From contig JAYZFP010000065.1 of assembly GCA_036336715.1 (NCBI GenBank), positions 15,847-79,846 on the forward strand: 64,000 bases of DNA, in the 5' to 3' direction. The position numbers and the translations under genes are program-made. Below the pieces are notes generated by a model. It worked only from the letters and a program-made list of their open reading frames with translations, ran no database searches and was not told the origin of the DNA. This DNA is from JABAAE01 sp036336715 (GTDB lineage: Bacteria; Planctomycetota; Planctomycetia; Pirellulales; Pirellulaceae). Positions within the stretch are counted from its first letter, which is position 1, and each line of letters begins with the position of its first letter. Positions 8,964 to 18,744 of this stretch are shown piece after piece.

Positions 8964-11752
8964 TCAGACACCATCGTCAGAAGATCGGAGTGGTGACTTG
9001 TCGCCCATCGAAAAGAAAAAAGATGAGATTGCAAGAGCAACGGGAATCCCGATACCGATCAGGCCCGTTGAGAAAAACCAGGCATCCACGTTGAGAGTTA
9101 ATGGGAAAAAAGTGAGAAAGGCTTTCGTGATGTTGAAAACGACCAATGCCAGAAGCCCGAATCGGAAAGCAATCAGGACAATCAGGAATTGCTGAAAAGC
9201 GATCAGAAGGAGGATCAGGGGTCCGTCTGCAGGACCGGAACTGATATAGGCCATGTAGCCGATGAATGTCACGCCCGCAATCAGGTCGATCCTTGTGATC
9301 AGCCGAAAGACGACAATTACAAGCATGGTGAAAACGGCGGGCAACGCACTGTAAAGGACATTGAAAAAACCGGCGATGACTCCCAAGTCACCGGAAAGAA
9401 TCGCCGGGTTGCAAAGCTTGCGTCCCATCATGGTTTGCAGTGGTTGATCATTCAGCAATACAGAGAATCCCACGATGGCGGCCCCGACCACACCGAAAAT
9501 ACAACCATAAAGGATTTCCAGCGAGACAAACGGGTCAGATATTTTTCCCTGCAGCAGCCGATTCCAGGAGACCAGCACCTTGGGCCAGGTCCTGCGAACA
9601 AACGGTTCGAGTGCCAGGTAGTAAATCCAGAAACGAACGGTTCGGCCCAACGCATTGGTCAGGCAGGAAAGGCAGGTGGTCATTTCCAGGCCCACCGAAG
9701 AATTGTGGTGGGCCTCAAAAAGGCCGAGGTTGAAATCAATCAGCAGCATGACGCCCGCGAATTTCAGTGCCCCGTCCTTGTCGGTTGTGCCAATTTTCAG
9801 GTTTCGGATTGCCAGAACGATCGAGATCACCAGCAGCGGCCCACCCAAAAGGAAAAACAGCGCATCCTGGGCGACTTCTCCATAGTTGGTGGCCTGTTTG
9901 TTGGCTCCGCCAGACGGTTGGTTCGGTAACTTTGTCGGGAGTGTCCATTGTCGACTGGTCCAGGGAAAAATCACCTGGAAATACCTTAAACGGCCCGCTT
10001 TTGTGGCCGCTTCGACACGGATTTCGATCGGAGTATCCAGCTGGGGGTCCGAGAATATCCAGGCATGGGATTCATCGGAATCCCACGGGGGCGACCAGCG
10101 GGTTTCGGTCGGCTGGAAATCCTCGAAACGGAGACCTGCCCATTTGAAAATTTTCGTCCAGGAAGCGTCCGATATCGGGTCGGTTTCTTTGGACGGCGGT
10201 GTATCGTTGAGTGGAGGGACAATGGAGATTTCCCTCAATTGGCCGTTTCCGGTCAACCGGATTCCAGCCATTCCGGAGGTGATGGGAGCTGGATCCGTCA
10301 GGGTCACCATTCGGGGGTTTCTTGCCTAGAGGAATGGATGATTCGGGCTGAGATAGGTGCTGGATTGTCGGTACCAGAACTCCAGGCCGCCATCACGCTG
10401 GTCGTTGGGTGATCCGTTTGGAGACTTGTCCGGGTTGTACCAATACCCATAGGACGAGTCCCTGACGGTAGCCGGCTCCACTCCCAGCAGATCCTGGCAG
10501 AGTTGACTGGCCCTGTTTTCGAGGACTTCCGGTTTCAAATCAAAGTCTGCCTGGTTCAGGGGGGATACCCGGTTCAGCAGAAAAATGGTTGGGATCAGCA
10601 GGGCCAGGAAACATGCAAGGGTCAGCAAGCCCCATTTGGGCGCTATGCCCCCAACGCTGCCGATAGCAGCGATCAGGTCAGGTGAGGGAGTCTCACCGGC
10701 AGCCACCGCGGCGGCCAGGGGGTCACCTCCCGGCAGGGCTGCGGCAATCTGGACGACATTCGCCGGTCGATGATTGGGGTCATTGTCGAGGCACCTGTGA
10801 ATGATCTTGTTGATTACGGGGTCGAGATCCTTCACGGTATTGGCGATGCGACTCGGGGCAGACTGGTCCCGGATACGGATCATTTCGGCTATGGAACTGG
10901 CTCGAAAGACCGGTTTGCCGGTAAAGATCTCATGGAAAATCAACCCGATTGCGTAGACGTCCGAGTGTTCCCCCACCGCTCCGCCTGCCAGCTGTTCCGG
11001 TGCCATGTAGGCAGGGGTTCCGACGATTCCGTTCTGGTTATCGCTGGCCATGGTCAGCCTGGCCAGGCCAAAGTCCGTGATCCGTACTTTGCCCCGGCCA
11101 TCAATCATGATGTTCGAGGGCTTTAAATCGAGGTGAACGACACCCCGCTCATGGGCAGCGTACAGGCCACTGCAAATCTGCCTGGCGATATCAATGCCCT
11201 TGTCACCGGGAAGACGCCCAATCCGCCTCAGCAAGCTGGAAAGATCTTCGCCATCGATAAACTCCATGGAGAGAAAATGCTGGCCATCGATTTCACCAAT
11301 ATCGTAAACCCGGCAGACGTTGGGGTGGGAAACCGACCTGGCCCGGCGGACTTCGTTATAGAGCAGGTTAAGTCGCTCGTGGTCCTGGGTGAGGTTTTAG
11401 GGGAGGAATTTCAGGGCTACCGATTGGGCCAGCTTGAGGTCGTCGGCGCGGTAGACTCTCCCATTCCGCCCCGACCCAACGGACCCACGATGCGGAAACG
11501 TTCACCAAGGATGGTCCCCGGTGGAAACCGGTGCGAAGTCGAATCCGTGTCCGAGAGAACACTCGAAAGTGCCGAGGATGACGAAGGCCGTGCTGTTCCG
11601 GAGGGTGTTGGTGGAGAGGAGAGAGAGCCCTGGTAAACCTGGGTTGCGAAATGACTTTCGTCAACGCCCTTTGTCTGAATTGCTGAGCCACAGCTGGGGC
11701 AGAATTTGTCCTTGGGGTTGATTTCGGCCTGGCAGGAATCGCATTTCAACAT
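8964..11752 (-). pseudogene. Zinc-ribbon Ser/Thr protein kinase gene, interrupted by a frameshift and two in-frame stops
   Basis: Read as one gene, this encodes a zinc ribbon (two CxxC pairs, 'CDSCQAEINPKDKFCPSCG'), a Ser/Thr-rich linker, a canonical kinase domain, one transmembrane helix, an extracytoplasmic segment and a C-terminal polytopic domain with about eight membrane helices. The kinase has 'GPLGRGGMGE' as its Gly loop, then 'HLDLKPSN', 'DFGLARL' and 'GTPAYMAPEQL'. There are three breaks. One base is missing after the Gly loop at about 11456: restoring one G gives GE-VYRADDL. A TAA at 11397-11399 lies within 'KFLP*NLTQDHERLN'. A TAG at 10326-10328 lies in 'SPNHPFL*ARNPRMV', with the same frame continuing on both sides. 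The rest of the frame is clean over 2.7 kb, so the damage is recent or is a sequence error. Without these lesions it would be a catalytically competent membrane kinase. Confidence 0.8.
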
Positions 11753-11993
11753 GTTCTACTCTTGCTCGCAGGCGGCAAATCAATGGGACGTGCAGCCCTG
11801 GGGAACTCGGGTTTGAGTGGGCATCCTGCCGGCGTTCTGAAGAACTCCATTCTAATTGGCCGTTCTGTAACCGCTTCCTTTATCTTTCAAAAGGTTGATT
11901 CAGGGGTGCTTTTCATGTGAACGAAACTGTCTGCAGCCCTCCGTTGGTTGGGTGGTTACCGGTGAGCCTGCCTGTTTTCGGATCGTGGGAAAT

Positions 11994-13970
11994 CTACCGC
12001 GCGGTCAAGTTTTTCCCCGATGAGTTGTCAGCAGGAGGCTTGCCTGGACCTTGGGAAGCGTCCAGTCCACCTCCACCCACCCCGTCGAGGTCAGAGAGGT
12101 CCAGTCCACCAAACTGCTTCAGGCAGTCTGCGACCGTGCGACCGCGGGAATCTTTCAGTGACAGACTGGCTCCCCGGTTGATCAATGTTGCGAGCAGCTG
12201 CTGGTAGGATTTTGAGGTTCCGGCATTCCGGTTTCCGGTCAGGATGGCCGCGACGTGAGCAGGCGTGTGCCCGTATCGATCCGCGATATCGATGTCGGCC
12301 CCCGCATCGAGGATCTTTCCAAGATCGTCAAGGTTTCCATTCCGGGCAGCATAAAACAGGGCCGTGCGGCCAAAATCATTCTGGTGATCCAGGTGGTTCA
12401 GTCCACTGATCAGGATGGGCAGGGGATCGTACCTGCGCGTTTTTTCTGGAGCGAACTGCGAAGCATGGAGAGGAGTGTTTCCATAGAGATCCCTGATTCC
12501 TTCCAGGGAACCACAGGCCTTCAGGGTTTCGGCATCCCGGGTGACGTAGGCTTCCACCAGCGCTTCGGACTTTTGAAAACTTCGGTTGTAATGCAGCAGC
12601 GAGCCGACAAAGAAGAAGAAAATCCCCAGCATCAACACCGGGGACGCCATTTTTCGGCTAATGTTGCTGATTGTGTAATTCTGTTCTACGGGGTCCGCTG
12701 CTGATTTTTTGCGTCCCATGAAAAAGTTGCCCAGCCAGCCATAGCGCACGAACCATTGATAACTGGCGTAAACGATCCAGGTTGACAGGACCAGGACCAC
12801 GTAACACTTGGTGACCGAGTTGATGCCTTCGATTGGCTGGGCCATGTAGGAAAGCTTGAAGGTGATGGGCATGTGGACCCAGTAAACCCAGTAAGCCGAA
12901 TCGGCCAGGTAACGAATGAACTGATTTTCGCGGCTGAGGTATCGACTGGCGAGACCTATGGATGCAAAACAGAGGCTCCAGCATAAGGTGGTTCGTCCCA
13001 GAACGACCACGATTTTGCCCCAACCGTTATGGAAAATTCCCTCGGACCAGATTTGAGGCATTGCAAAATTTCCCGAACCGAGGTCAAAGACAGTCCAGGT
13101 AGTGATGTCGTTGATGACCGGTGCCGAGAGATCAATTCTCTCGGTTGGCTGATTGATGAGTATAAAGAGGGGTACCGAAAAAGCCGCATAGTACCATGCA
13201 TTCCTGGTGAGACTTTCGAGCTTTTCACGCTTCAGGTAGAGGGCGCTGCCAAACAGGTAGAAAAGAAAATAGAGCAGCAGATCGGCCACTGGAACATTGA
13301 AGCCCGTTGGTGGAAGAAACACGCTCTTCAGGATGTACTGCAGGGGGAAGATCAATAGTCCCAGCAGCAGGAACCCCCACCACTTTTCGGTCACCAGGGA
13401 GAGGAAACGATCCCATCGTGTTAGTGATTGAAAGGTACCCGAGAGCAAAAGCGGCCGAGCCAGCAGGTGGGCGATATAAAACAGCAGCAGGTAGTAAACG
13501 AACCAGTAATGAATCAAGCCGTCACGGATGGGTTGCCCCGGTTCCAGCACGCCAAAAAAGACAGTCGTGCGGACGATCTCAAAAATCGACATCCCGTCGT
13601 ATGTGTTCCTGTAGTAGCCACCGTTTCCGATCAGGAGAGTGAAGATTGGCACCATCACCACCACCCCCACGATGAACGGGAGCAGGATTCGCTTGCACCT
13701 GTCCGCGGTAAAGTGGCCCAGGCCCTTGCGGTCCATGACCAGTTCGGCAAAGAAACCTGCCAGCAGAAAAAAAAGCTGCATCCTGAAAAGATGGATAAAA
13801 CTCAGGAACTGCAGGTTGAGTACGTCACCATGGTAGTCACCCGCACCCCAGAAGTACTTGTGAGGTGGCAGGAAAAAAATACAGACGTGCAGCAGAAGGC
13901 CCAGCAGCATTGCCGCCGCACGTACAAAGTCGAGGTCGTGGTAACGTCGATTGTCTTCTGCAGGTTCCAT
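11994..13970 (-). CDS. Acyltransferase-3 family membrane protein fused to ankyrin repeats
   Basis: 658 aa from ATG 13970. A longer open frame upstream (to 14264) lacks protein-like composition and was not used. Residues about 10-420 form an acyltransferase-3 (OpgC/OafA-like) domain with about ten transmembrane helices. It starts with the typical 'YHDLDFVRAAAMLLGLLLH' segment, which holds the conserved R and H. These enzymes transfer acyl or succinyl groups to sugars or lipids at the membrane. After one more membrane helix, the C-terminal ~150 residues form three to four ankyrin repeats ('YGNTPLHAS', 'FGRTALFYAARNG', 'YGHTPAHVAA', 'LKDSRGRTVADCL'). The fusion is unusual; the ankyrins presumably bind a protein partner. 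The acyl donor and acceptor are unknown. Confidence 0.82.
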   Translation of the reverse strand: MEPAEDNRRYHDLDFVRAAAMLLGLLLHVCIFFLPPHKYFWGAGDYHGDVLNLQFLSFIHLFRMQLFFLLAGFFAELVMDRKGLGHFTADRCKRILLPFIVGVVVMVPIFTLLIGNGGYYRNTYDGMSIFEIVRTTVFFGVLEPGQPIRDGLIHYWFVYYLLLFYIAHLLARPLLLSGTFQSLTRWDRFLSLVTEKWWGFLLLGLLIFPLQYILKSVFLPPTGFNVPVADLLLYFLFYLFGSALYLKREKLESLTRNAWYYAAFSVPLFILINQPTERIDLSAPVINDITTWTVFDLGSGNFAMPQIWSEGIFHNGWGKIVVVLGRTTLCWSLCFASIGLASRYLSRENQFIRYLADSAYWVYWVHMPITFKLSYMAQPIEGINSVTKCYVVLVLSTWIVYASYQWFVRYGWLGNFFMGRKKSAADPVEQNYTISNISRKMASPVLMLGIFFFFVGSLLHYNRSFQKSEALVEAYVTRDAETLKACGSLEGIRDLYGNTPLHASQFAPEKTRRYDPLPILISGLNHLDHQNDFGRTALFYAARNGNLDDLGKILDAGADIDIADRYGHTPAHVAAILTGNRNAGTSKSYQQLLATLINRGASLSLKDSRGRTVADCLKQFGGLDLSDLDGVGGGGLDASQGPGKPPADNSSGKNLTAR

Positions 13971-14367
13971 GTTGGTTGTTTCTGAACAGATCGCCTTAAT
14001 CCACCATGATGCGGTTTTTGCTCCCTCCGACACGGATGGCGGAATTCGTTGAGTTGGTTTCCGCGGGGATGGGGCAGGGGCCCGACGGGTGTTCAGGCCA
14101 ACCAGGGTGGGGTATTTCAGGGCGGAACTGCGATGTCCAACAGGCGAACGATTTTTTGATCGCAATTCGGCCGGGGTCAGTTGATATCCGGGTGGACTCG
14201 GATTCCGCCGGATGTTGAATCCGCCGCGGCCATGGTAGTTAATATGCTTGCAAATTGCAAGCATAATGGAGGCAGGTGACCCGGTTCAAAATCATGGTGC
14301 CCGAGATTACCCCCCCCACAGGATTCGCACAGTTCCATCCGTGTTCCAAATCCGGTCGGATCAGCGG
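13971..14367. other. Intergenic region upstream of the acyltransferase gene
   Basis: 397 bases without a credible gene. It contains a perfect dyad at 14243-14265 (separate entry), which probably lies in the acyltransferase promoter region. I see nothing else in it. Confidence 0.5.
14243..14265. promoter_or_regulatory. Operator-like perfect inverted repeat, 11-1-11
   Basis: TATGCTTGCAA and TTGCAAGCATA flank a single A. The perfect dyad and half-site spacing resemble binding sites of dimeric helix-turn-helix regulators. It lies 273 bases upstream of the acyltransferase start and about 100 bases past the stop of the M1 peptidase gene. There is no T-run, so it is not a terminator. The regulator is unknown. 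Confidence 0.4.
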
Positions 14368-16902
14368 CTATTGTCTTGCTGAAGCCTTGAACAGCAGGTC
14401 AGCTGCCTGCAGGATCTTGTTCTTCAGTCGAACAGGATAATCGGGCCGGTTTGCCAGGAAACGGTTCACGAGCCTGGCTGCAGAGGGGCTGCGGTGTCCG
14501 CTGAAGGTCGCTACCAGCCATCGCTTGGGAAAAAAGATGTCACCCGTCCGCTGGATCTCCTCCAGCAATTCCAGGCTCGGCAAAAGGTACTTTTCGGATT
14601 CCGCGGCGCGAAGCGGGTGGTGCAAATAATGAAGGCCTTCAAGGACCCAGCGTTCCGGGCGGCGATTTGCGGGGGTCTTCAACGTTTCAAAGTACTTGTC
14701 CCGGTGGCTGGCATCCGGATTGAGCGCTGCTGCAACGGCACGAAAGCGTTTTTTGCGGTCCTCGTTGAGGAGCCGTTTTTCCTGGGTGGCAAGGATTTCA
14801 GCCGCCCCTTCCGGTTTGCGGATCGCAAGTTCATAGGCCAGGGTCATCCAGTCCGATTCCGCCAGCTGCAATCCATGGAGATCGGAATGGGCCTGCCAGG
14901 CCCCGTAAAGTCGATCGATCGTTTCAGGGGTGCTGGCTAGTGAGACCAGCGACTTGTAGTAGGAGGATCGGGCATCGATCGACAGGTCGGATTCGATCCA
15001 CTTCCACAGCTGGGTTTCAATTTCTTCGGCGACATGCGAACGCTCCCCTGGCGTGAGGAATTTCCAGTAGACGGTGGAAAGCTGTGACAGCAGGTTCTGG
15101 CGATTGAGGGTTTCGGATTCGTGCCGCAGACCCCTTTGCAGGCAGGGGAGGAACTCCAACGGATCGAGGTGTCCCCGGATCATCTCCTCGTAAAGGGCCA
15201 ACCAGGCGGCTCCACGCGTCACGTCATCCCTGACTTGGTGAACATTTTCCAGCAGGTACATGCGGCTTTTGGGATCCAGTCGGAAGTAACCGTACCCGAG
15301 TTCGGATCCATTGGCCAGGTAGAAGTCGTAGTCCTTTTCCAGGTTCGGCAGCTGGATAGTGGTTGTCTCGCCATCGATCATGGCGCGGATGACGCTGTTT
15401 TTTTTCCCATCGGAAAAGACCTTGATGTCGATCTGCTGCGACCAGTATTTCTGCTGGGGGGTTTTACGGACCTGTCTGATTTCAAGCCGGTTTTTTTCCA
15501 GGTCGGTAACAATTTCAGGTGTACCCGGTTCCTTGACCCAGGTGCTGCTCCACTCCGCAAGGTCCACTTTCGTTTTGGCATCCAGAATCCGGATCAGGTC
15601 GTCCCAGACAGCGTTGTCATAACGGAATTGATCGAGGTACTGACGCAGGCCTTCCTGCAATGCTCCTGGACCGATGATCGTCTCAAGTTGACGCATCACG
15701 ATCGGGGCTTTCATGTAGATAATCCTCCCGTACAGGGTCCCGGCATCCTTCAGGTTCTCGAGCCGCTGCTGGATCGGGTAGGTTCCGCGGGTCCGGTCCT
15801 CACCGTAGGCGCTGGGGTGATGTTTCAACATGAACCCGAGGTGATGGTCGATGTCGGGGAAGCCGGGATGCACGATTTTGGCAGCCATGAAATTGGCGAA
15901 TACTTCTTTGAGCCAGACATCATCAAACCACTTCATGGTCACCAGGTTCCCAAACCACATGTGGGCGGTTTCATGCGCAATCAGGCTGGCACGGTTCAGT
16001 TTCTGGTTGCGAGTGGCTGAAGGGTCGAGAAAGAGGCTGTTGGCGTTGTAGAAAATATTGCCGGTGTGTTCCATACCACCATATTGAAACGAAGGGATTA
16101 GGACGAAATCGAATTTTTCAAACGGGTAGTCGATGCCGGTGTATTCCTCCAGCCACTCCAGCGAGGCAGCATGGATGCGAAAGATATCGTCTAGGTTTCG
16201 CTGGACCTTGGCCGCGTCCGATTCCCGGTGCATCAACGTCATTTTTCGTCCATCGATTTCCCGGCTGATCCGCTGGAATTCACCGGCGGCAAAGGCGAAC
16301 AGGTAAGTGCTGATGGGCTTTGTTTTCTGAAACGAAATTCGTGGCCGATCTCCTGACCGGGTTTCCTTTTCAACGGCCCCATTGGCCGATGCGATCCAGC
16401 CCCGGGGTAGTGTCAGGTGCAGCTTGAACCTGGCTTTCAAATCGGGCTGGTCAAAGCAGGGAAAGACGGTCGAGGCCCGATCCGGTACCAACAGTGTGTA
16501 GAGGAATTTTTCATTCCGGTTCAGGGACGGGTTGCCTGCCACGAAATCGATGCGGAGCCGATTCGCACCTGGCCGCAGTTCTTCCGGGGGGATCAGGATG
16601 TGACCCGCCCTGACAGAAGTAGCGTGGTCTGGCTTTTTGTCATTGATCAGCAGGACGTTTTCCGCTGCTGCGTTGAAGTCGAGTGTTAGTGGCATCCGGG
16701 GATCGTTGAGCCGAAATTGGATCACGATCGACGCCCGGATGGGACCGGAACGCCTGAGATCCATGTCCAATTCGTATTCGATTTCCGAAATTCGGTCTTT
16801 TCGCTGCAATGCCAGGGACCGGGAGACGCCGGGTTCCGGTTCCTGTGTGGCCGATGACTGGGCGATCAGGAAAAAGGACATCAGGATGAAAAATCTTTGC
16901 AT
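14368..16902 (-). CDS. M1 family zinc aminopeptidase, exported
   Basis: 844 aa from ATG 16902, which starts a signal peptide ('MQRFFILMSFFLIAQSSA'). A further upstream open stretch is ignored. The N-terminal beta-saddle domain (about 30-205) is followed by the thermolysin-like catalytic domain. That domain has the exopeptidase motif 'GGMEH' (275-279; usually GAMEN) and the zinc site HETAH (310-314) with the third ligand Glu at about 333 ('WLKEVFANFMA'). A helical C-terminal region completes the fold. It removes N-terminal residues from peptides, probably in the periplasm or outside the cell. The order of domains and length agree with the family. It lies upstream of the acyltransferase gene on the same strand but 397 bases away, so joint transcription is doubtful. 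Confidence 0.92.
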   Translation of the reverse strand: MQRFFILMSFFLIAQSSATQEPEPGVSRSLALQRKDRISEIEYELDMDLRRSGPIRASIVIQFRLNDPRMPLTLDFNAAAENVLLINDKKPDHATSVRAGHILIPPEELRPGANRLRIDFVAGNPSLNRNEKFLYTLLVPDRASTVFPCFDQPDLKARFKLHLTLPRGWIASANGAVEKETRSGDRPRISFQKTKPISTYLFAFAAGEFQRISREIDGRKMTLMHRESDAAKVQRNLDDIFRIHAASLEWLEEYTGIDYPFEKFDFVLIPSFQYGGMEHTGNIFYNANSLFLDPSATRNQKLNRASLIAHETAHMWFGNLVTMKWFDDVWLKEVFANFMAAKIVHPGFPDIDHHLGFMLKHHPSAYGEDRTRGTYPIQQRLENLKDAGTLYGRIIYMKAPIVMRQLETIIGPGALQEGLRQYLDQFRYDNAVWDDLIRILDAKTKVDLAEWSSTWVKEPGTPEIVTDLEKNRLEIRQVRKTPQQKYWSQQIDIKVFSDGKKNSVIRAMIDGETTTIQLPNLEKDYDFYLANGSELGYGYFRLDPKSRMYLLENVHQVRDDVTRGAAWLALYEEMIRGHLDPLEFLPCLQRGLRHESETLNRQNLLSQLSTVYWKFLTPGERSHVAEEIETQLWKWIESDLSIDARSSYYKSLVSLASTPETIDRLYGAWQAHSDLHGLQLAESDWMTLAYELAIRKPEGAAEILATQEKRLLNEDRKKRFRAVAAALNPDASHRDKYFETLKTPANRRPERWVLEGLHYLHHPLRAAESEKYLLPSLELLEEIQRTGDIFFPKRWLVATFSGHRSPSAARLVNRFLANRPDYPVRLKNKILQAADLLFKASARQ

Positions 16903-17050
16903 GGACAACAGGAAGAAAAAATGGAATTCTGGGGGATGCCGGGGGCCGTCGCCACCTCCGGGTGCGGTATTCAAAAGTTACCAGCAAACCCTCCGACCGT
17001 CCAATCCGCCAATTCCTTTTGGCTGTCGCGGTCTGGCGGGAGAGGCGTTT

Positions 17051-17078
17051 TTGTGGCAATGTCTTTGTTGCAATGTCT
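17051..17078. repeat. 14-bp tandem duplication, two copies
   Basis: TTGTGGCAATGTCT (17051-17064) is followed directly by TTGTTGCAATGTCT (17065-17078), with one mismatch. It is intergenic, upstream of the M1 peptidase gene. Confidence 0.85.
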
Positions 17079-17120
17079 AAGCCTGGAGATGGACGGGTCG
17101 GCACCCAAGGTCGGCGCAAT

Positions 17121-17145
17121 AAAAAACCCGCCGATGCGGCGGGTT
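17121..17145 (-). terminator. Rho-independent terminator of metK
   Basis: On the minus strand a 9-bp stem (AACCCGCCG pairing with CGGCGGGTT, loop CAT) runs into six or more T. It lies about 70 bases past the metK stop. Confidence 0.88.
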
Positions 17146-17213
17146 GTGTCTGTTTTCCGGGGAAGGGTAACCGGTTTGCCACCGGCAACCGGGGAGTGGA
17201 GCCTGCAGGAGTT

Positions 17214-18395
17214 CTAACCAGCGGCAGTCTGTCCGGCAGCTTCCGCCAGTTTCGAGGCACTGGAGGTGTCTTCCCATGTAAAGTCGGCGTCGTCCCGTCC
17301 AAAGTGGCCACCGGCGGCCGTCTTGCGGAAAATTGGGCGCCGAAGTTGAAGGTAGTCAATGATGCCAGCCGGAGAGAGCGGGTAGGTTTCCTGGACGATT
17401 CTGACCAGTTCGGACTCGTCAACTTTACCGGTTCCCTGGGTATCCACCCGGACGCTGACCGGGTCGGAAACACCGATGGCGTAGGCCAGCTGGACTTCAC
17501 ATCGGTCAGCCAACTCGGCGGCCACGATGTTCTTGGCAACGTGCCGCGCCATGTAGGCTGCACTACGGTCGACCTTGGTGGAATCCTTGCCGCTGAAGGC
17601 ACCCCCGCCGTGTCTTCCCCATCCTCCATAGGTGTCGACGATGATCTTTCGACCTGTCAGGCCACAGTCTCCATGGGGGCCACCGATCACGAACTTTCCT
17701 GTCGGGTTGATGTGATAGGTGATGTCACCCTTGTCCAGTTCTGCGGGCAGGCAGGACTTGATGACCGTGTTGGTGATGAAGTCCCGAATCTCTTCGTTGG
17801 AGACATCGGGACCGTGTTGGGTGGAGACCACCACGGTGTCAATTCGGACAGGCTTGTCTCCATCGTATTCGATCGTGACCTGGCTCTTGCTGTCCGGTCG
17901 CAACCAGTCGACTTCCCTGGCAAAGCGGGCTTCGTTCAACCTGTGGAGAATCCGGTTGGAGAGGGCAATTGGCAGGGGCATCAGTTCGGGGGTTTCGTTG
18001 CAGGCATAACCGAACATCAGGCCCTGGTCACCCGCTCCGATGGACTTGCCGGAGTCACTGTCTTCGTCCACGCCCTGGGCGATGTCTTCACTTTGCTTGT
18101 CCAGCGAAACCATGACAGCGCAAGTGTCTGCACAGATCCCCATGTGGTCGTCCGTGTATCCCACTTCACGAATGACGTTGCGAACCACCTTCTGGAAATC
18201 GACGACAGCCTTCGAGGTTACCTCACCTGCAATGATGGCGATGCCGGTGGTTACCATGGTTTCGCAGGCCACGCGACTGTCGGGATCCTGCTCCAGCAGG
18301 GCGTCGAGAACGCCGTCCGAAATCTGGTCGGCCAACTTGTCAGGATGGCCCATGCTCACTGATTCACTGGTAAATAAAAACTTGTCCGAAGACAT
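17214..18395 (-). CDS. metK: S-adenosylmethionine synthetase
   Basis: 393 aa. It makes SAM from methionine and ATP in the cytoplasm. The N-terminus 'FLFTSESVSMGHPDKLADQ' carries the ATP-binding His and Asp. 'GAGDQGLMFGYA' and 'GGPHGDCGLTGRKIIVDTYGG' are the two family signatures, and 'GGGAFSGKDSTKVDRS' holds the P-loop-like segment and catalytic lysine. The length is standard. The start is supported by AGGAG about 8 bases upstream. I looked for a SAM-type riboswitch in the leader and did not find a convincing one. A strong terminator closes the unit at 17121-17145. Confidence 0.97.
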   Translation of the reverse strand: MSSDKFLFTSESVSMGHPDKLADQISDGVLDALLEQDPDSRVACETMVTTGIAIIAGEVTSKAVVDFQKVVRNVIREVGYTDDHMGICADTCAVMVSLDKQSEDIAQGVDEDSDSGKSIGAGDQGLMFGYACNETPELMPLPIALSNRILHRLNEARFAREVDWLRPDSKSQVTIEYDGDKPVRIDTVVVSTQHGPDVSNEEIRDFITNTVIKSCLPAELDKGDITYHINPTGKFVIGGPHGDCGLTGRKIIVDTYGGWGRHGGGAFSGKDSTKVDRSAAYMARHVAKNIVAAELADRCEVQLAYAIGVSDPVSVRVDTQGTGKVDESELVRIVQETYPLSPAGIIDYLQLRRPIFRKTAAGGHFGRDDADFTWEDTSSASKLAEAAGQTAAG

Positions 18396-18744
18396 AAGAA
18401 GCGACTCCTAAAAAGTGCAAGAGGTCCGACTTTCCGGTTGCGGCGTGATTTATCAAGCCCCTCATTGTAAACCCTGGAGACCTTTTCTGGAACCGGTTGA
18501 AAGGCGGGTGGATCGCCTGTTTTTTCAGGCATTCCCCGTTTTTCGGGCGTTCCATGTTTTTTCAGAAATACCCTGGAAGGTCGATGTGTTTCCGTCTCCC
18601 TCCAGTTCTACAGAACTCCCGGAAACCCTGAAGGCATCCCCTTCACCGGGGTGCCGCATGTCCGGACCATGAGGGGACGTTGCCGGGGCTCCCGGTATAC
18701 TTTGCCAGATCCGAATTAAAGACGTCTTTGCAGGCTTTTCCCGA
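18396..18744. other. Intergenic region between waaA and metK
   Basis: 349 bases between two minus-strand genes. It holds the AGGAG site of metK and a weak, diverged 18-bp direct repeat around 18522-18557 (about four mismatches). I see no gene and no recognisable riboswitch. Confidence 0.5.

Larger units (their letters stand above)
16903..17213. other. Intergenic region between metK and the M1 peptidase gene
   Basis: 311 bases between two minus-strand genes. It holds the metK terminator (17121-17145), a 14-bp tandem duplication (17051-17078) and, presumably, the promoter of the M1 peptidase gene. Confidence 0.6.

Noticed and set aside
8498..9094. ORF of 198 codons on the plus strand
   Set aside because: It overlaps the 3' end of the kinase pseudogene and the Lys/Cys-rich frame, and has no recognisable domain or normal composition.
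9189..9929. 246-codon plus-strand ORF
   Set aside because: Antisense to the membrane domain of the kinase pseudogene, without any domain.
18396..18744. SAM-responsive riboswitch in the metK leader
   Set aside because: I could not fold any of the known SAM or SAH aptamer cores here; only an AGGAG site and T-rich DNA are present.
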